Assembly: GCF_963678635.1 (NCBI RefSeq)
Contig: NC_087067.1
Span: 41,628,696 to 41,692,695 of the forward strand
Reading direction: 5' to 3'
Length of the DNA: 64,000 nt
Source of the DNA: Symsagittifera roscoffensis
Lineage: Eukaryota > Xenacoelomorpha > Acoela > Convolutidae
Under the pieces are notes generated by a model. That model saw nothing but the letters and a program-made list of their open reading frames with translations, ran no database searches and had not been told where the DNA came from. The translations under genes and the position numbers were made by a program. How positions within the stretch are numbered: position 1 is the stretch's first letter; each line of letters starts with the position of its first letter. Below are positions 47,901-59,595 of the stretch, in pieces.

Positions 47901-50670
47901 CTTCTTATAAATCGTTCCAAATTAGTTGAACGAAGCTTATTTGCCATAATTGATTTGTTACAAGGAACGAAATCTATCTTTTTGTATTTTAAATGGCGTG
48001 TGGGGGGATGATTTTCATAAAAAATTTCAAATTTTAGAAAAAAAAGTTTTCATTTTATTTTATTTCATTTAATTTTTTTAATGTTATTACTGCTGCTCCA
48101 TAAACCTTAAAAGGCAGTCGGAGCATTCAGGGCTTCACCCTGATACGAGCAGTCTTGTTTGAATTTATTTGATATGGAGCAATTCGTAAACATTAAGCCT
48201 AATAACATAGCCTATATATTTCCAACGTCAAGCTACACCGCCTAACTAATATCATCTCACCAGTGATGTTTCCGTCAGAATTGAGATCGAACTCTACGCA
48301 GATTCGAAGCTCGCAAAGATCTTCCACCCATCGTTCAATTAATTGCACTGCATTTTCTCCCAGACAACTCAGAATATCGGCTACTATTTTAATAATTGTC
48401 TGGCAAACGTCAAAATTTCTAAAACCCGCATATTTTTGAAACAAGAATGTCATCAGCATATTGAACGATCCCGTTGCCGACAAAACCTGTCGCAATTGTT
48501 CCGCATAGTCCTCGTTCTGCTCTGCATTTTGGGGATTATTAACCAATGCGAGCTGACTCCGATTTAAATTGACAGAAGTCAATAATAAATCGTACCAATT
48601 AACAAAAGCATGAAATCTTTCGTTTGATACAACTTCTCCGCAATTGATCAGGCTGTCGAAATTTAGTTCTGAAATAGCCAAGTTTTCAAATTTAGGCACA
48701 ATGAATTCCATCCAAAAGCTGTTATGCATTACAAACAGTTTATGAATTGCCACAATAGCAAACTTTTTGTAGCTTTCTTGGTTAGAGTTCGTGTTCATAA
48801 AAGACACTTTAGCTGATACTTGGCAAAATAAAGACCAAATTTGGGCAACGACGACTCTCAAATATTCACTTTTTTCTTTGTGCTTTGGAATTGTGAGAAC
48901 AATTTCGGCAACAACTTGGATTCTTTCATCAACCATTTTTTGGTCGTTTTTAAAATTTCCTGATTCAACCAAAAGAGTCTCCAACAGACAAATAACCCCT
49001 GATTTCGAATCAAGCCAAAGGGTGTCAGAAATTACTTTTCCGCAAGAAATGCGCAACCAGTTCGGCGCTGGTTTAAGTTTTACTCTTTTCGTTTTTACAT
49101 CTGTTACGCGCGATGAATTGAAACCGAAATCGGAATCACTGTCTTTACTTGCGCCTTGAAGGATAAATAATTCAGACAACAAAATAGGTTTGTAGCAGTT
49201 CTTCATCAACTTTTCCAGCTCGTCACAAAAGAAAAGTCTGTCGTATGCCTTTGAATCGTTTTGGAGTACTTTTCGATAATGAGGTGAAAAAGTCAACTGC
49301 ATAACACCAGGTAGAAAATCTGGAAGAAATCGGCTGAACAAAAAATACCCACAGAATTCGGACCACAGAAGTTTCGACAGTGTTTTCAAATTCAGTTCCA
49401 AGAGTGAGACGGATTGAAGAAATGATTTGGTGAAAGAGCCCAGAGCAGATTTGACGTCAATAGCCAAATTACATTTGTCATTGTGGGGAAAGCCAACACC
49501 TAAAACATAGCAAAAACAGCGCTGGAAAAGTTTACGAAATAAGACATACGGAAATTTAAAGAAAATATTATTTGTTAACGAACTATAGAAGAAAACTGAA
49601 CTTTGTCTTCAGACTTTTTTTTCTAAATTGATCCACGAGGGAAAGGACCTATGTACAAGCTGTTCAACTCTTTACGAATAAGCGCTGTTGTGTACCAGCT
49701 TAAAAACAATGTGTAACAAGACTGCTCGTATCAGGGCGAAGCCCTGAATGTTCCGACTGCCTTTTAAGGTTTATGGAGCAGTAATAACATTAAAAAAATC
49801 AATGAAATAAAACAAAATGAAAAAAAAAAAATTTCTAAAATTTGAAATTTTTTATGAAAATCATCTCCCCACACGCCATATAACGTACAATAGGATAGAT
49901 TTCGCTCCTTGTAACAAACCAATTATGGCAAATAAGCTTCTTTTGACCAATTTGGAACCGATTTTTATGGATTAACTCTCCGTTTACGCGTTAATAGCGC
50001 GAAATATATCGCGCGTTAATTGTCCCAAATTGGCCAAAATGGCAATCTTTAAACCCCCGTAACTTTACGAAAAACAATCACAGGTGAAATATCTTTTCAA
50101 ATTTGAGCTCAGGACAACAATACCTTTCGAATGATATTTAAAAATTCCGTCAAAAATGGCTAGTTAAAAAGTCGAAATTTGTCTGAAGAAAAAAAAACCC
50201 ACCCCGAGCACAAATATTCCGTTACTTTCGTATCGAAAGTCGGAACAATAACAATGTTTTTTTTTCCTGAACCGAACTGAAGCAGGCAATGAGCAGACAA
50301 ACTGTAGTTATGATAGTTTTTTATACAAATTTCCGATACAATACAGACCTTCTTCCAAGAAAGGAGACACACCCATGACACAGAAGATTTCAATCGACTG
50401 CACAATTGACCTCTGATCTTTCATCGAAATTCTCTCGAAACTACACAGCGCAAGTCTATTTAAACACGACCGAAGTTCCTTGATAAAATTTATAACCGAA
50501 TCGGCCGACAGTTCTTGGCTTTCGGGGAACAGAACTTTCAATACTGCAGCTTTTTCAGATGACTCGATATTTTCTTTCGATATCTCTTTTTCTTCATCGT
50601 TTACGACGGATGAACTGTTTTTTTGGATCAAACTTGTAAGTTGACTTATAATAGATCTGTCAGGCTCCAT
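44479..50670 (-). CDS. TANGO6: TANGO6 (transport and Golgi organisation 6 homologue), five exons
   Basis: Spliced gene. Exons: 50,670-50,349, 49,499-48,261, 46,953-46,207, 45,866-45,513 and 44,987-44,479. All introns are GT-AG and phase 1; joined length is 3,171 nt, 1,056 codons plus stop, close to the ~1,090 residues of vertebrate TANGO6. Diagnostic stretches are PFLEEG/VGFPHND in the N-terminal part, LLPLRAAGMKNVSKLV and DEDSYLYLSAA in the C-terminal RTP1 domain, and the final RASSFANLAV ... RLHAQM block (RTP1 C-terminal domain 2). The fungal relative Rtp1 aids nuclear import of RNA polymerase II, and fly TANGO6 was found in a secretion/Golgi screen; the role here is inferred from homology. 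HEAT-like helical repeats are expected throughout. The ATG at 50,670-50,668 is chosen because a good acceptor-like site (AG at 50,681-50,680) lies just upstream, so a 5' UTR exon is possible. Introns hold three MITE copies. Confidence 0.85.
45513..45866 (-). CDS. TANGO6: TANGO6 exon 4
   Basis: Codes residues ~770-887 with DEDSYLYLSAAISL, a family signature, and ends RASSFANLAVI. Acceptor TTTTAG|GCA; donor ATTG|GTAAGT. Confidence 0.87.
45918..46200. repeat. Dispersed repeat copy in TANGO6 intron 3
   Basis: CTTTTGCTGTTTGATAGTGGAG, AAATCAAAAGTCTAACCGCG and CCTGAACAAATTTTAAGACTG match the family at 59.9-60.1 and 61.6-61.8 kb. It forms most of the 340-bp intron and abuts the donor of exon 3. Confidence 0.6.
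46207..46953 (-). CDS. TANGO6: TANGO6 exon 3
   Basis: Codes residues ~521-769. Acceptor TTTCAG|GCC; donor AATG|GTAAGT. Ends in LLPLRAAGMKNVSKLVKNG, the start of the conserved RTP1 domain. Confidence 0.85.
47061..47590 (+). mobile_element. MITE-like family copy 2 (TANGO6 intron 2)
   Basis: Full-length relative of copy 1 with a diverged right end (AGACGGAACA). Located in TANGO6 intron 2, facing copy 3. Confidence 0.8.
47680..48157 (-). mobile_element. MITE-like family copy 3, truncated (TANGO6 intron 2)
   Basis: Reverse orientation; lacks the ~60 bp that carry the AGTCGGAACA end. Forms an inverted pair with copy 2, separated by ~90 bp. Confidence 0.8.
48261..49499 (-). CDS. TANGO6: TANGO6 exon 2
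   Basis: Codes residues ~108-520, starting VGFPHND, which completes the PFLEEG motif of exon 1. Donor ACTG|GTGAGA. Helical repeat region without stops over 1,239 bp. Confidence 0.85.
49717..50247 (+). mobile_element. MITE-like family copy 4 (TANGO6 intron 1)
   Basis: Full-length copy with both characteristic ends and the central palindrome, inside TANGO6 intron 1. Confidence 0.85.
50349..50670 (-). CDS. TANGO6: TANGO6 exon 1 (coding part)
   Basis: Codes residues 1-107 plus one base. Begins MEPDRSIISQL; includes a Ser/Glu-rich acidic stretch and ends CVMGVSPFLEEG across the splice. Donor G|GTCTGT at 50,349/50,348. Confidence 0.8.
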
Positions 50671-52576
50671 GCTTGAAATCTGAAAACATGAAGAAGCAAA
50701 AATATGATCCCAAATGTCCAACCGCCAAATGATTGATTGTTCATTGAATTGTTTGAGCCAAAGCGTTGCAATTGGTTGTAGAGCAGCTGCACTTCTAGTT
50801 CTTGTCAGTTTTTTAGTGGATAACAAACAATTAAAGTGAGTTAATGACTCATCAATAACAGAAATTATAATGGTACTTGAGTGAAACGTAGAATGATATC
50901 TCAAACAAAAAAATATACGAAAGACAAGGACAGCCTGTTGCTATGGAAGTCGTACAAAAAAATCCAACCATATTCATGAAAAAAAAATAAAAAAAGGATT
51001 TTTTGTTTGTTTTTCAAGGTAGTGTCGTTATCTGTGCACGGTGCGATGAGAGAATCTGAACTAAAACCTGAAATTTAGGCATATTCCATATTCATAGTAC
51101 AATAAGGCACATTGGACAACACTTATCTCGTCGATATTTGACTAAAACACGCAATTAAACATAATTTACAAAAAAAATTTGCAAATTTTTTATGCATTAT
51201 TTAAGTGGCGAAAAAAACTTCGATCTTCGAAATCTAATTTTTACCGAAGTAAAACTACAGTTACAGGACTTAATTAAAAGTTTCACGGCTTATTCTCCGA
51301 TAATAGGCTTGCTCGCCAGAATTTTTTGCTCGAAATTTGAAAATATAGTTCGACGTATATGATATTTCACAAGACCGATCCCGATGATTGGCTGCTGTAC
51401 CTGATTTAGCGTGGAATTTAAAAAAAGATCGGAGCAACAAATTAATTTTCTCTAAGGCATTATCTGCTCTCAGCTGACTTGTTTTTATTTTAAAACAGGC
51501 AAGTTATAACTGACAAAAAAACATACAAAATGAAGAAAAAAAATTTTTGAAGCATTTACCCGAATTGAGACAAAGATTTTGTACCCCGACACAGGCATCA
51601 CTATCGGATCTCAAATCATCCTAAGCAGTCCTGCTATTAACTTGCACTCCGGTACCTTTGATCTTACGAACAGTTATAACAAATTCAATTCGATCACGAA
51701 TCGACCACAAACCAAAAAATGACTGTTGTATCTAATCTAGCACATTACTTTACGATAAAACTACAATTTTTGTATTCCCAATTTGAATAGGCACCGGAAG
51801 GCTGCATTGAAAGTGCCTTTTAAAAGCTAGTTGAAAAAACAACATCTTCATTTTTTGTGTCGATTAATCCTTATAATTACTTACTATAATTATTATAAAA
51901 TCGTTCCATGCGGAAAACGAACAATTATTGGCCACTTAGATTCAAATACTTGTGGAAAACACAAACACAACAAAACAGTTTCTCGATATCAAAATGAAAG
52001 TCAATCAATATTTAATCGTATAACTGAGTTTATTATCATGCAGGTATAAATCTCTAATTTGATGTATAAGAAAAACTAAAAATCTTGCCGGATTTTGTAT
52101 GATCTACAACAAATCAATGATCTACAACAACTCTATAAAAATTTATACCTATAACAATTGTTTCGCTAAACTTAATCATTGAAACACTTCGTATGTGTGC
52201 AGTTCGTGAATCGGGCCTATGTAAGTCATGCCAATCTTACTGCTTCGAATTTTGCTTTCCTGCTGATTATTCGTATTTCAAAGTTTTGGTGCATCTGCAG
52301 TACATCTCGGTTTGTTTTTGAGGTACAGCTAACATAAAAATTGTAAAGTGTCAAATTTGTGTATGTGACTTTTGTACACACTTATAATTTGTTCATTGCG
52401 CAACATACTTTGGTTTTCTAGAGAAATGAGATATTTTCTCACTTAATATCCACATTTCGGGTATGTTCAATGAGAGAGGAATAGCAAAAAATTTAAATGT
52501 CTAACGTCATTTTCTGTTTCAAGCTCTTTTCTTTGATATTAGATATAAGGCTTTGATTTCTTAGAGCTAAAATTAT
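50671..52576. other. TANGO6 upstream region, no gene seen
   Basis: AT-rich, with no protein-like frame. Would contain the promoter and any 5' UTR exon of TANGO6; the acceptor-like TTTTCAG at 50,680-50,686 supports a leader intron. No core promoter element is convincing. Confidence 0.5.
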
Positions 52577-53099
52577 TGTTCCGACTTTCGATACGAAAGT
52601 AACGGAATATTTGTGCTCGGGTGGGTTTTTTTTCTTCAGACAAATTTCGACTTTTTAACTAGCTATTTTTGACGAAGTTTTTTATACCATTCGAAAGGTA
52701 TTGTTGTCATGAGCTCAAATTTGCAAAAAATATTTTAACTGTGATCATTTTTCGTAAAGTTATGGGGGTTTAAAGGTTGCCATCGGCCAATTTGGGACAA
52801 TTAACGCGCGATATATTTCGCGATATTAACGCGTATGCGGAGAGTTAATCCGTCTTAGAAATCGCTCCAAATTGGTTGAAAGAAGCTTATTTGCCATAAT
52901 TGATTTGTTAAAAGGAGCGAAATCTATCCTTTTGTACTTTAAATGGCGAGTGGGGGGATGATTTTCATTAAAAAAATTTCAAATTTTAGAAAAAAATTTC
53001 ATTTTATTTCATTTAATTTTTTTTAATGTTATTACTGCTCAATTAACCTTAAAAGGCAGTCGGAACACTCAGGGTTTCGCCCTGATACGAGCAGTCTTG
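52577..53099 (-). mobile_element. MITE-like family copy 5
   Basis: Reverse-oriented full-length copy, ~1.9 kb upstream of the TANGO6 start. Confidence 0.85.
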
Positions 53100-54898
53100 T
53101 CTGCTTTTGTATTGGTTCATATTCAGTTTATTCCCTGTCAAACAAGTTTCTATGTTTTCACATACAAGTCATACTCTTTTGGCCAAGCTTCACCATATTC
53201 ATTAGTATCGTCTGCAAAAAATACACCATTACTGAGCTTCTAAATTTTTTGAAAACATTGCTTGTAAGTCGTCGAACGAATAACAACTGATTATTCAGGA
53301 ACTCCACCTCTCACTTTGCAGTGCAGTTTTAATTTGATCAGTTTCAACAAACTGATAACGATAAAGTTTAGGTTCGAGTTTGTTTTAGAATGGGGACTAA
53401 CTTTTAACGAATCAATAAAAGTGCCAAAACTTTTTTTCTTAGTCAACCAAACACTTTCGATTGATTTGGGAGTTCTACATCGGCATCGTTTGAACAAAAA
53501 GTTTTAGTTTTCATTAAAACACTTATTTGGAGAAACCTAGCAAACCTCTAAATATTTTTGTTTCAAAAAGTATTCCAACGACTGATAATGGGATATTGCC
53601 TGTAATTCGAATGAAGTCTTGTTTCTTGCCTTTGCATGAGCAAAATTTTAGCAGAACTCAAACTTTCCGGATGAATTTATTAATCAATTAATTGATAAGG
53701 AAAAACTGATAAGGTGGAAAAATTGCAGGGCTAATTAACATTTGTAACCAATCGAGAGTCTGTAAGAAATTTGACTTTTGTGCTATGCAAAACTCTAAAT
53801 GTCTCAATTGTTCTTGTTATGATACTTCGGAGAGAAATCGTGTTTCGAGTACTCTTTAGACTTCTTATAATTTGATTCCGTATTGAGCGTTTCAACAAAT
53901 CTGGGTCAAACGTCCACAAAAAATCATGGAGCATTGCAGGTTATATATTCCTCAGAGGCATTGGTCACCACTTTTTGAAATTTTTGCTCGTTTCACGTTG
54001 TTGAATAACTCGATAAAATTTTTCTTTTCTACCTGTGTATCATAGTCTATAGCAGATGATTTCTTTAACATTGATTACTCATTGATTGCATTGTCTTAGA
54101 GAACGCTTGCTTCATCCATAGAATTTTGTAGAATAAGCTCATGATTTTGGCAATTTAACCTCTTACTTCAGTTGTAGGTTAACCCAGGTTTTATTTTTCC
54201 TTCGTTTTTTTATCATAATTTTGCAAGAGTTATTTGAACTTGGTTCGTAAGTAAATAGAAATCGTTGTTTTCCACTTCATGAAGTTGTCGAGCTATGTGA
54301 ACTTCTTTGTAAGTAGAATCAAATCTTTGTTGAGGGGTATCAAGGAAAACTTGGAGATACTGATTTTAATTTCCAATAAAACGTTTTAAAAAACGTTTAG
54401 ATTGATTTAGTGATGAGATTTATTGGATTCTGTTTTCTAAAGCAATCAATAAACACATCAATAGGCGTCAATTTTTTCCTACGAAATATAATAAGTGCTT
54501 TGAGTTTATCACCCATAAGTGCTCAATAGATACTTTTGTTTCAACAGTTGTCAATAATATCAAATTTGGCGCTCGAAAAATCAAATAATAATCTTCCGAT
54601 TAAGCTTATTTTTTATCTTCGCATATCATTCAGTTCAAACTTCAAATTCTTGTAGCCTACAAAGCGAGAAGATTAGACTACCTTAGGATTCATTGCCAAG
54701 TAATTCAGTGAAAAACACCAGAACAACTTTGCAATGACACCAGTGGTCGGAACACTCTGTGCAACTTTGTTCAGCCTTTATAACCGCTCAAGTATTATGA
54801 CAATATATTGTTCTTTTTTCACTTCGTTAATGCCAAAAAACAGGGAGAGCTAAAGACAAGGTACGTCGCATGGGAAGGCGATCTGGGTTGAAAATTAA
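53100..54898. other. AT-rich intergenic DNA
   Basis: No supported gene. A 67-codon minus-strand frame from an ATG at 53,934 to 53,731 has fairly normal composition but no splice context, domain or repeat support. Confidence 0.4.
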
Positions 54899-55029
54899 TC
54901 GGGAACTTGTTGATAACTCAGCTCAAAAGTGATCGGAAACTTGTTGATAACTCAGCTCAAAAGTGGAGTTTGAAAATCGATTTTCAAAAAAGCTCAAAAG
55001 TGGAGTTTGAAAATCGATTTTCAAAAAAA
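54899..55029 (+). repeat. Two adjoining short tandem duplications (34 and 37 bp)
   Basis: AACTTGTTGATAACTCAGC repeats at 34-bp spacing (two units), then AGCTCAAAAGTGGAGTTTG repeats at 37-bp spacing (two units), the latter with a GAAAATCGATTTTC palindrome in each. Confidence 0.85.
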
Positions 55030-55194
55030 AAGATATTTAAAAAACCTAATTAACAGACTGCTGCAAACAAATTAGCTGAATTTAAAATGTCTAAAATCTT
55101 GAATACGTGATTTTTTCACTAAGCGGGCACAAAAAAACATCCAACAGAGAGTTGGAAAAGATTCAATGAACGCAAGAAAAAAAGACTTAATTTT

Positions 55195-58100
55195 TGAAAG
55201 ATCTTCCGAAAGTCTAAAAAAAAATAGATGGCCTATAAGCTCTGTGACATTCTAGAACAATTTATGATTGACTTATTTCTGATAAGAACTCAATTAATTT
55301 GAGATAACTGAATCAATAGATAAAGCTTTTGTTCCACTGTGAAAACTAAACATTAAATCTCACTTTCGAAACCAGAAGTCGATCACATTTTTCGTGCCCT
55401 TCACGCTTTTGCTGTTCGATAGTTGAGTTTGATTTTCTTTTAAAAAAGGAAATAAATTAAACTGAAAAACATAAATTTAAACAAGGATAGCCAGTTGGTG
55501 TTCAAATAGCACAGAATTTTCCAACAACATTCATAAACACAGAGGCGAAGCTGCGCTTCGCACACACTAGCGAGAAAACGACAAAAACCAGCACTATAAA
55601 GAGAATGTAAAAATGAGCCTTGAAAAATAAAAACTGTGCTGTGGCGGATTCTATCCTACGATCAGGAAACTTAGAGTTTCCTGTACTCGCATCTGCAACA
55701 CGGGCCCTTGACAAACTACGGCTCTTTTTCCGCCTCTCCCCTCCACAAATAGATACATCATCTAACAGAGAGGCGAAGCTGAGCTTCTCACTTCTTTCGA
55801 TACAACAAGTATTGGATTAAAACAGCAAGACATTCAAGAACTATCAAAAAAAACTTCGAAGTAGACATCGTAGACCAAACAACAAGAAAAACGACAAAAA
55901 AAAAAGAAAATCACGTTTGTTGTATAAATTTATTTCAAAAATTTTCACAGACATCCAAAAGGCAATAAAACAGAAAAAATACTGATTTGTTTTTTGGAAA
56001 ATCTTCCGAAAGACTAAAAAAAATAGATGGCCTATAAGCTCTGACTTTCTAGAACAATTTATGACTGACGCATTTCTGATTAAAACTCATTCAATTTGAG
56101 AAAACTGGATCAATAGGTAAAGCTTTTGTTCCACTGTGAAAACTAAACATTAAGTTTCACTTTCGAAACTAGAAGTCGATCACATTTTTCGTGCCCTTCA
56201 CGCTTTTGCTGTTCAATAGTTGAGTTTGATTTTCTTTTAGCAAAGGAAATAAACTAAACTGAAAAACATATATTGAAACCCGGATAGCCAGGATAACCCG
56301 GATTGGTGTTCAAAAAGCACAGAATTTTCCAACAGCATTCATAAACACAGAGGCGAAGCTGCGCTTCGCAGACATTAGCGAGAAAACGACAAAAAAAACC
56401 AGCACTATAAAGAGAATGTAAAAATTAGCCTTGAAAATTAAAAACTTTGCTGTGGCGGATTCTATCCAACGATCAGATGTAGAGCTTCCTGTACTCGCAT
56501 CTGCAACACGGTCCCTTGACAAACTACGGCTCTTTTGCCTGATCCCCCCTCTAAAAATAGATACATCATCTAACACAGAGGCGAAACTGAGCTTTTCACT
56601 ACTTGCGATACAGTAAGACACTCAAGAAACAGCAAGACACTCAAGAACTATCAAAGAAAACTTCAAACGTTGTTATCGTTGACCAAGCAACTAGAAAAAC
56701 AACGAAAAGAGAAAATCACGTTTTTTGCTTAAATTTATTTCAAAAATATTCACAGACATCCAAGTGGCAATAAAACAGAAAAAATACTGATTTGTTTTTT
56801 GGAAAATCCTCCGAAAGACCAAAAAAAATAGATGGCCTTTAAGCTCTAAGACTTTCTAGAACAATTTATGATTGACACATTTCTGATAAAAACTCATTCA
56901 ATTTGAGAAAACTGGATCAATAGGTAAAGCTTTTCTTCCACTGTGAAAAGTAAAAGTTAAATTTCACTTTCAAAAGTAGAAGTCGATTTTATTTTTTTGG
57001 CCCTTCACACTTTTGCTGTTCGATATTTGAGTTTGATTTCTTTTTAACAAAGAAAATGAATTGAACTGAAAAACATATAATTAAACAAGGATAGCCATTT
57101 GGTGTGCAAATAGCACAGAATTTTCCAACAACATTCATAAACACAGCGGCGAAGCTGCGCTTTGCAGACACTAGCGAGAAAACGACAAAAACCATCACTA
57201 TAAAGAGAATGTAAAAATGAGCCTTGAAAATTAAAAACTGTGCTGTGGCGGATTTTATTCTACGATCAGGAAATTTAGAGTTTCCTGTACTCGCATCTGC
57301 AACACGGGCCCTTGACAAACTACGGCTCTTTTTCCGCCTCTCCCCTCTACAAATAGATACATCATCTAACACAGAGGCGAAGCTGAGCTTCTCACTTCTT
57401 TCGATACAACAAGTATTGGATTAAAACAGCAAGACATTCAAGAACTATCAAAGAAAACTCAAACGTAGACATCGTAGACCAAACAACAAGAAAAACGACA
57501 AAAAAAGAAAATCATGTTTTTTATTTAAATTTATTTCAAAATTTTCAGACATCCAAGAGGCATTAAAACAGAAAAAAATATTGATTTGTTTTTTGGAAAA
57601 TCTTCCGAAAGACCAAAAAAAATAGATGGCCTATAAGCTCTATGACTTTCTAGAACAATTTATGATTGACACATTTCTGATAAAAACTCATTCAATTTGA
57701 GAAAACTGGATCAATAGGTAAAGCTTTTCTTCCACTTTCAAAACTAGAAGTCGATCTTATTTTTTTTGCCCTTCACACTTTTGCTGTTCGATATTTGAGT
57801 TTGATTTCTTTTTAACAAAGCAAATGAATTGAACTGAAAAACATATAATTAAACAAGGATAGCCATTTGGTGTGCAAATAGCACAGAATTTTCCAACAAC
57901 ATTCATAAACACAGAGGCGAAGCTGCGCTTTGCAGACACTAGCGAGAAAACGACAAAAACCATCACTATAAAGCGAATGTAAAAATGAGCCTTGAAAATT
58001 AAAAACTGTGCTGTGGCGGATTCTATTCTACGATCAGGAAATTTAGAGTTTTCTGTACTCGCATCTGCAACACGGGCCCTTGACAAACTACGGCTCTTTT

Positions 58101-58706
58101 TCCGCCTCTCGCCTCCACAAATAGATAGATCATCTAACACAGAGGCGAAGCTGAGCTTCTCACTTCTTTCGATACAACAAGTATTGGATTAAAACAGCAA
58201 GTCATTCAAGAACTATCAAAGAAAACTTCAAACGTAGACATCGTAGACCAAACAACAAGAAAAACGACAAAAAAAGAAAATCATGTTTTTTATTTAAATT
58301 TATTTCAAAATTTTCAGACATCCAAGAGGCAATAAAACAGAAAAAAATATTGATTTGTTTTTTGGAAAATCTTCCGAAAGACCAAAAAAATTAGATGACC
58401 TTTAAGCTCTATGACTTTCTAGAACAATTTATGATTGACACATTTCTGATAAAAACTCATTCAATTTGAGAAAACTGGATCAATAGGTAAAGCTTTTGTT
58501 CCACTGTGAAAAGTAAAAATTAAATTTCACTTTCGAAACTAGAAGTCGATCTTATTTTTTTTGCCCTTCACACTTTTGCTGTTCGATATTTGAGTTTGAT
58601 TTCCTTTTAACAAAGAAAATGAATTGAACTGAAAAACATATAATTAAACAAGGATAGCCATTTGGTGTGCAAATAGCACAGAACTTTCCAACAACATTCA
58701 TAAACG
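55195..58706. repeat. Tandem array of ~770-805-bp units, four plus a partial fifth
   Basis: The AGAAGTCGAT landmark lies at 55,374, 56,171, 56,978, 57,746 and 58,541, giving periods of 797, 807, 768 and 795 bp. Each unit has a CGAAGCTGCGCTTCG hairpin-forming box and an AACTGGATCAATAGGTAAAG box. The last unit stops at ~58,706. Confidence 0.85.
56989..57372 (-). CDS. Conserved open frame in repeat unit 3 (representative of four)
   Basis: A 127-codon frame whose relatives are open in every full unit (55,502-55,714 and further upstream; 56,310-56,621; 57,757-58,140). It has a basic Ser/Arg stretch, then a ~20-residue hydrophobic segment around FYILFIVMVFVVF that could span a membrane. The motif SFASV occurs on both sides in most units. 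Length differences between units are multiples of three in this frame. There is no ATG at the start, so it may be an exon, a relic or chance openness. Product not recognised. Confidence 0.3.
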   Translation of the reverse strand: MLDDVSICRGERRKKSRSLSRARVADASTGNSKFPDRRIKSATAQFLIFKAHFYILFIVMVFVVFSLVSAKRSFAAVFMNVVGKFCAICTPNGYPCLIICFSVQFIFFVKKKSNSNIEQQKCEGPKK

Positions 58707-59376
58707 ATGTTTGGTGTAGCAAAACTAAGCTGTGCGCAGAAACTAAACATTAGAGAAGTTTTGCGTGTGTAAACAATTTTTACGTGGCAAAAACCACCAA
58801 TAGAGGTAAATTAATATAAACTGATCAAAAACTACATTAAAAAAAGCATTTGCTCTGAGGCACTTCTTCCTTTTAATAACTCGTTTCGATAATTCGCAAA
58901 CAAAAGAAGGAAATCATAGAAAATGATTATTTAACCTTGAAACCTTATCCAAGGGGTTCAAACGACAGTACACAATCATTGCCTACCCACCACAGATCTC
59001 ATTCTTTAAGTAAACGACAATTTGTTCGAAAGCCTCAAAAACATTGCCAGTAATAAGATTTAAACTTTGTTTCAAAATTAAATACATTTTATTAGTTAGA
59101 ATATAAGCATATAAAACTCGTATGTTTATAATTATATTCAAATTAAGTCATATTGGGGTCCAATCGGACGGTAAAATGAAGCAATCAAAAATAATTACAG
59201 ATAAAAAATTAAATTATCGATTCGTGAGAAGTAATGAATCAATACTTTTGATTTAATCATTAATACAGAAAACGATCATGGCATTTTGGACAATAATTGG
59301 TCGAATTTTGATTTATATTTCATTCTAAGATGTCGGTTTGGACACTAAATGGTCGAATTTTGCTTCAATTCTTATT
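58707..59376. other. AT-rich spacer, no gene seen
   Basis: No protein-like frame; lies between the tandem array and the last exon of the unidentified gene. A polyadenylation signal for that gene is expected here (minus strand) but no single AATAAA stands out. Confidence 0.45.
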
Positions 59377-59595
59377 TTAGAGAAACTCGTCCGCTGAGTT
59401 TGAGATAGGAAGACTAGTAGGAAGCGGGGGCATAGAAGGAACTCCTTTTGTTTCCTTTCGTTCTATTGGAAGACAATATGCAGGGAATGTTCTGGTTTGG
59501 AGGAGCAAATCGCTAATTTTCTTCACCATTTCGGGTCTTTTGTCTATCTTTTCGCATATCTTCTTGTCTATGTCTGTCCCGGAAGTTCGCTTAAT
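59377..59595 (-). CDS. Unidentified gene, terminal exon D
   Basis: 219 bp, 72 codons plus TAA; acceptor ATTTAG|ATT. Lys-rich helix (DIDKKICEKIDKRPEMVKKI) followed by a Pro-rich tail. Confidence 0.65.
   Translation of the reverse strand: MKRTSGTDIDKKICEKIDKRPEMVKKISDLLLQTRTFPAYCLPIERKETKGVPSMPPLPTSLPISNSADEFL

Noticed and set aside
44651..49159. Plus-strand frames opposite TANGO6 exons
   Set aside because: Shadows of the spliced minus-strand gene.
50671..50904. Extension of TANGO6 exon 1 to the upstream start of the open frame at 50,904
   Set aside because: A good acceptor-like site lies just before the ATG at 50,670 and the upstream residues look unlike the family; kept as 5' UTR or intron.
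53731..53934. 67-codon minus-strand ORF with normal composition
   Set aside because: ATG present but no homologous domain, splice context or repeat conservation; length is within chance for AT-rich DNA.
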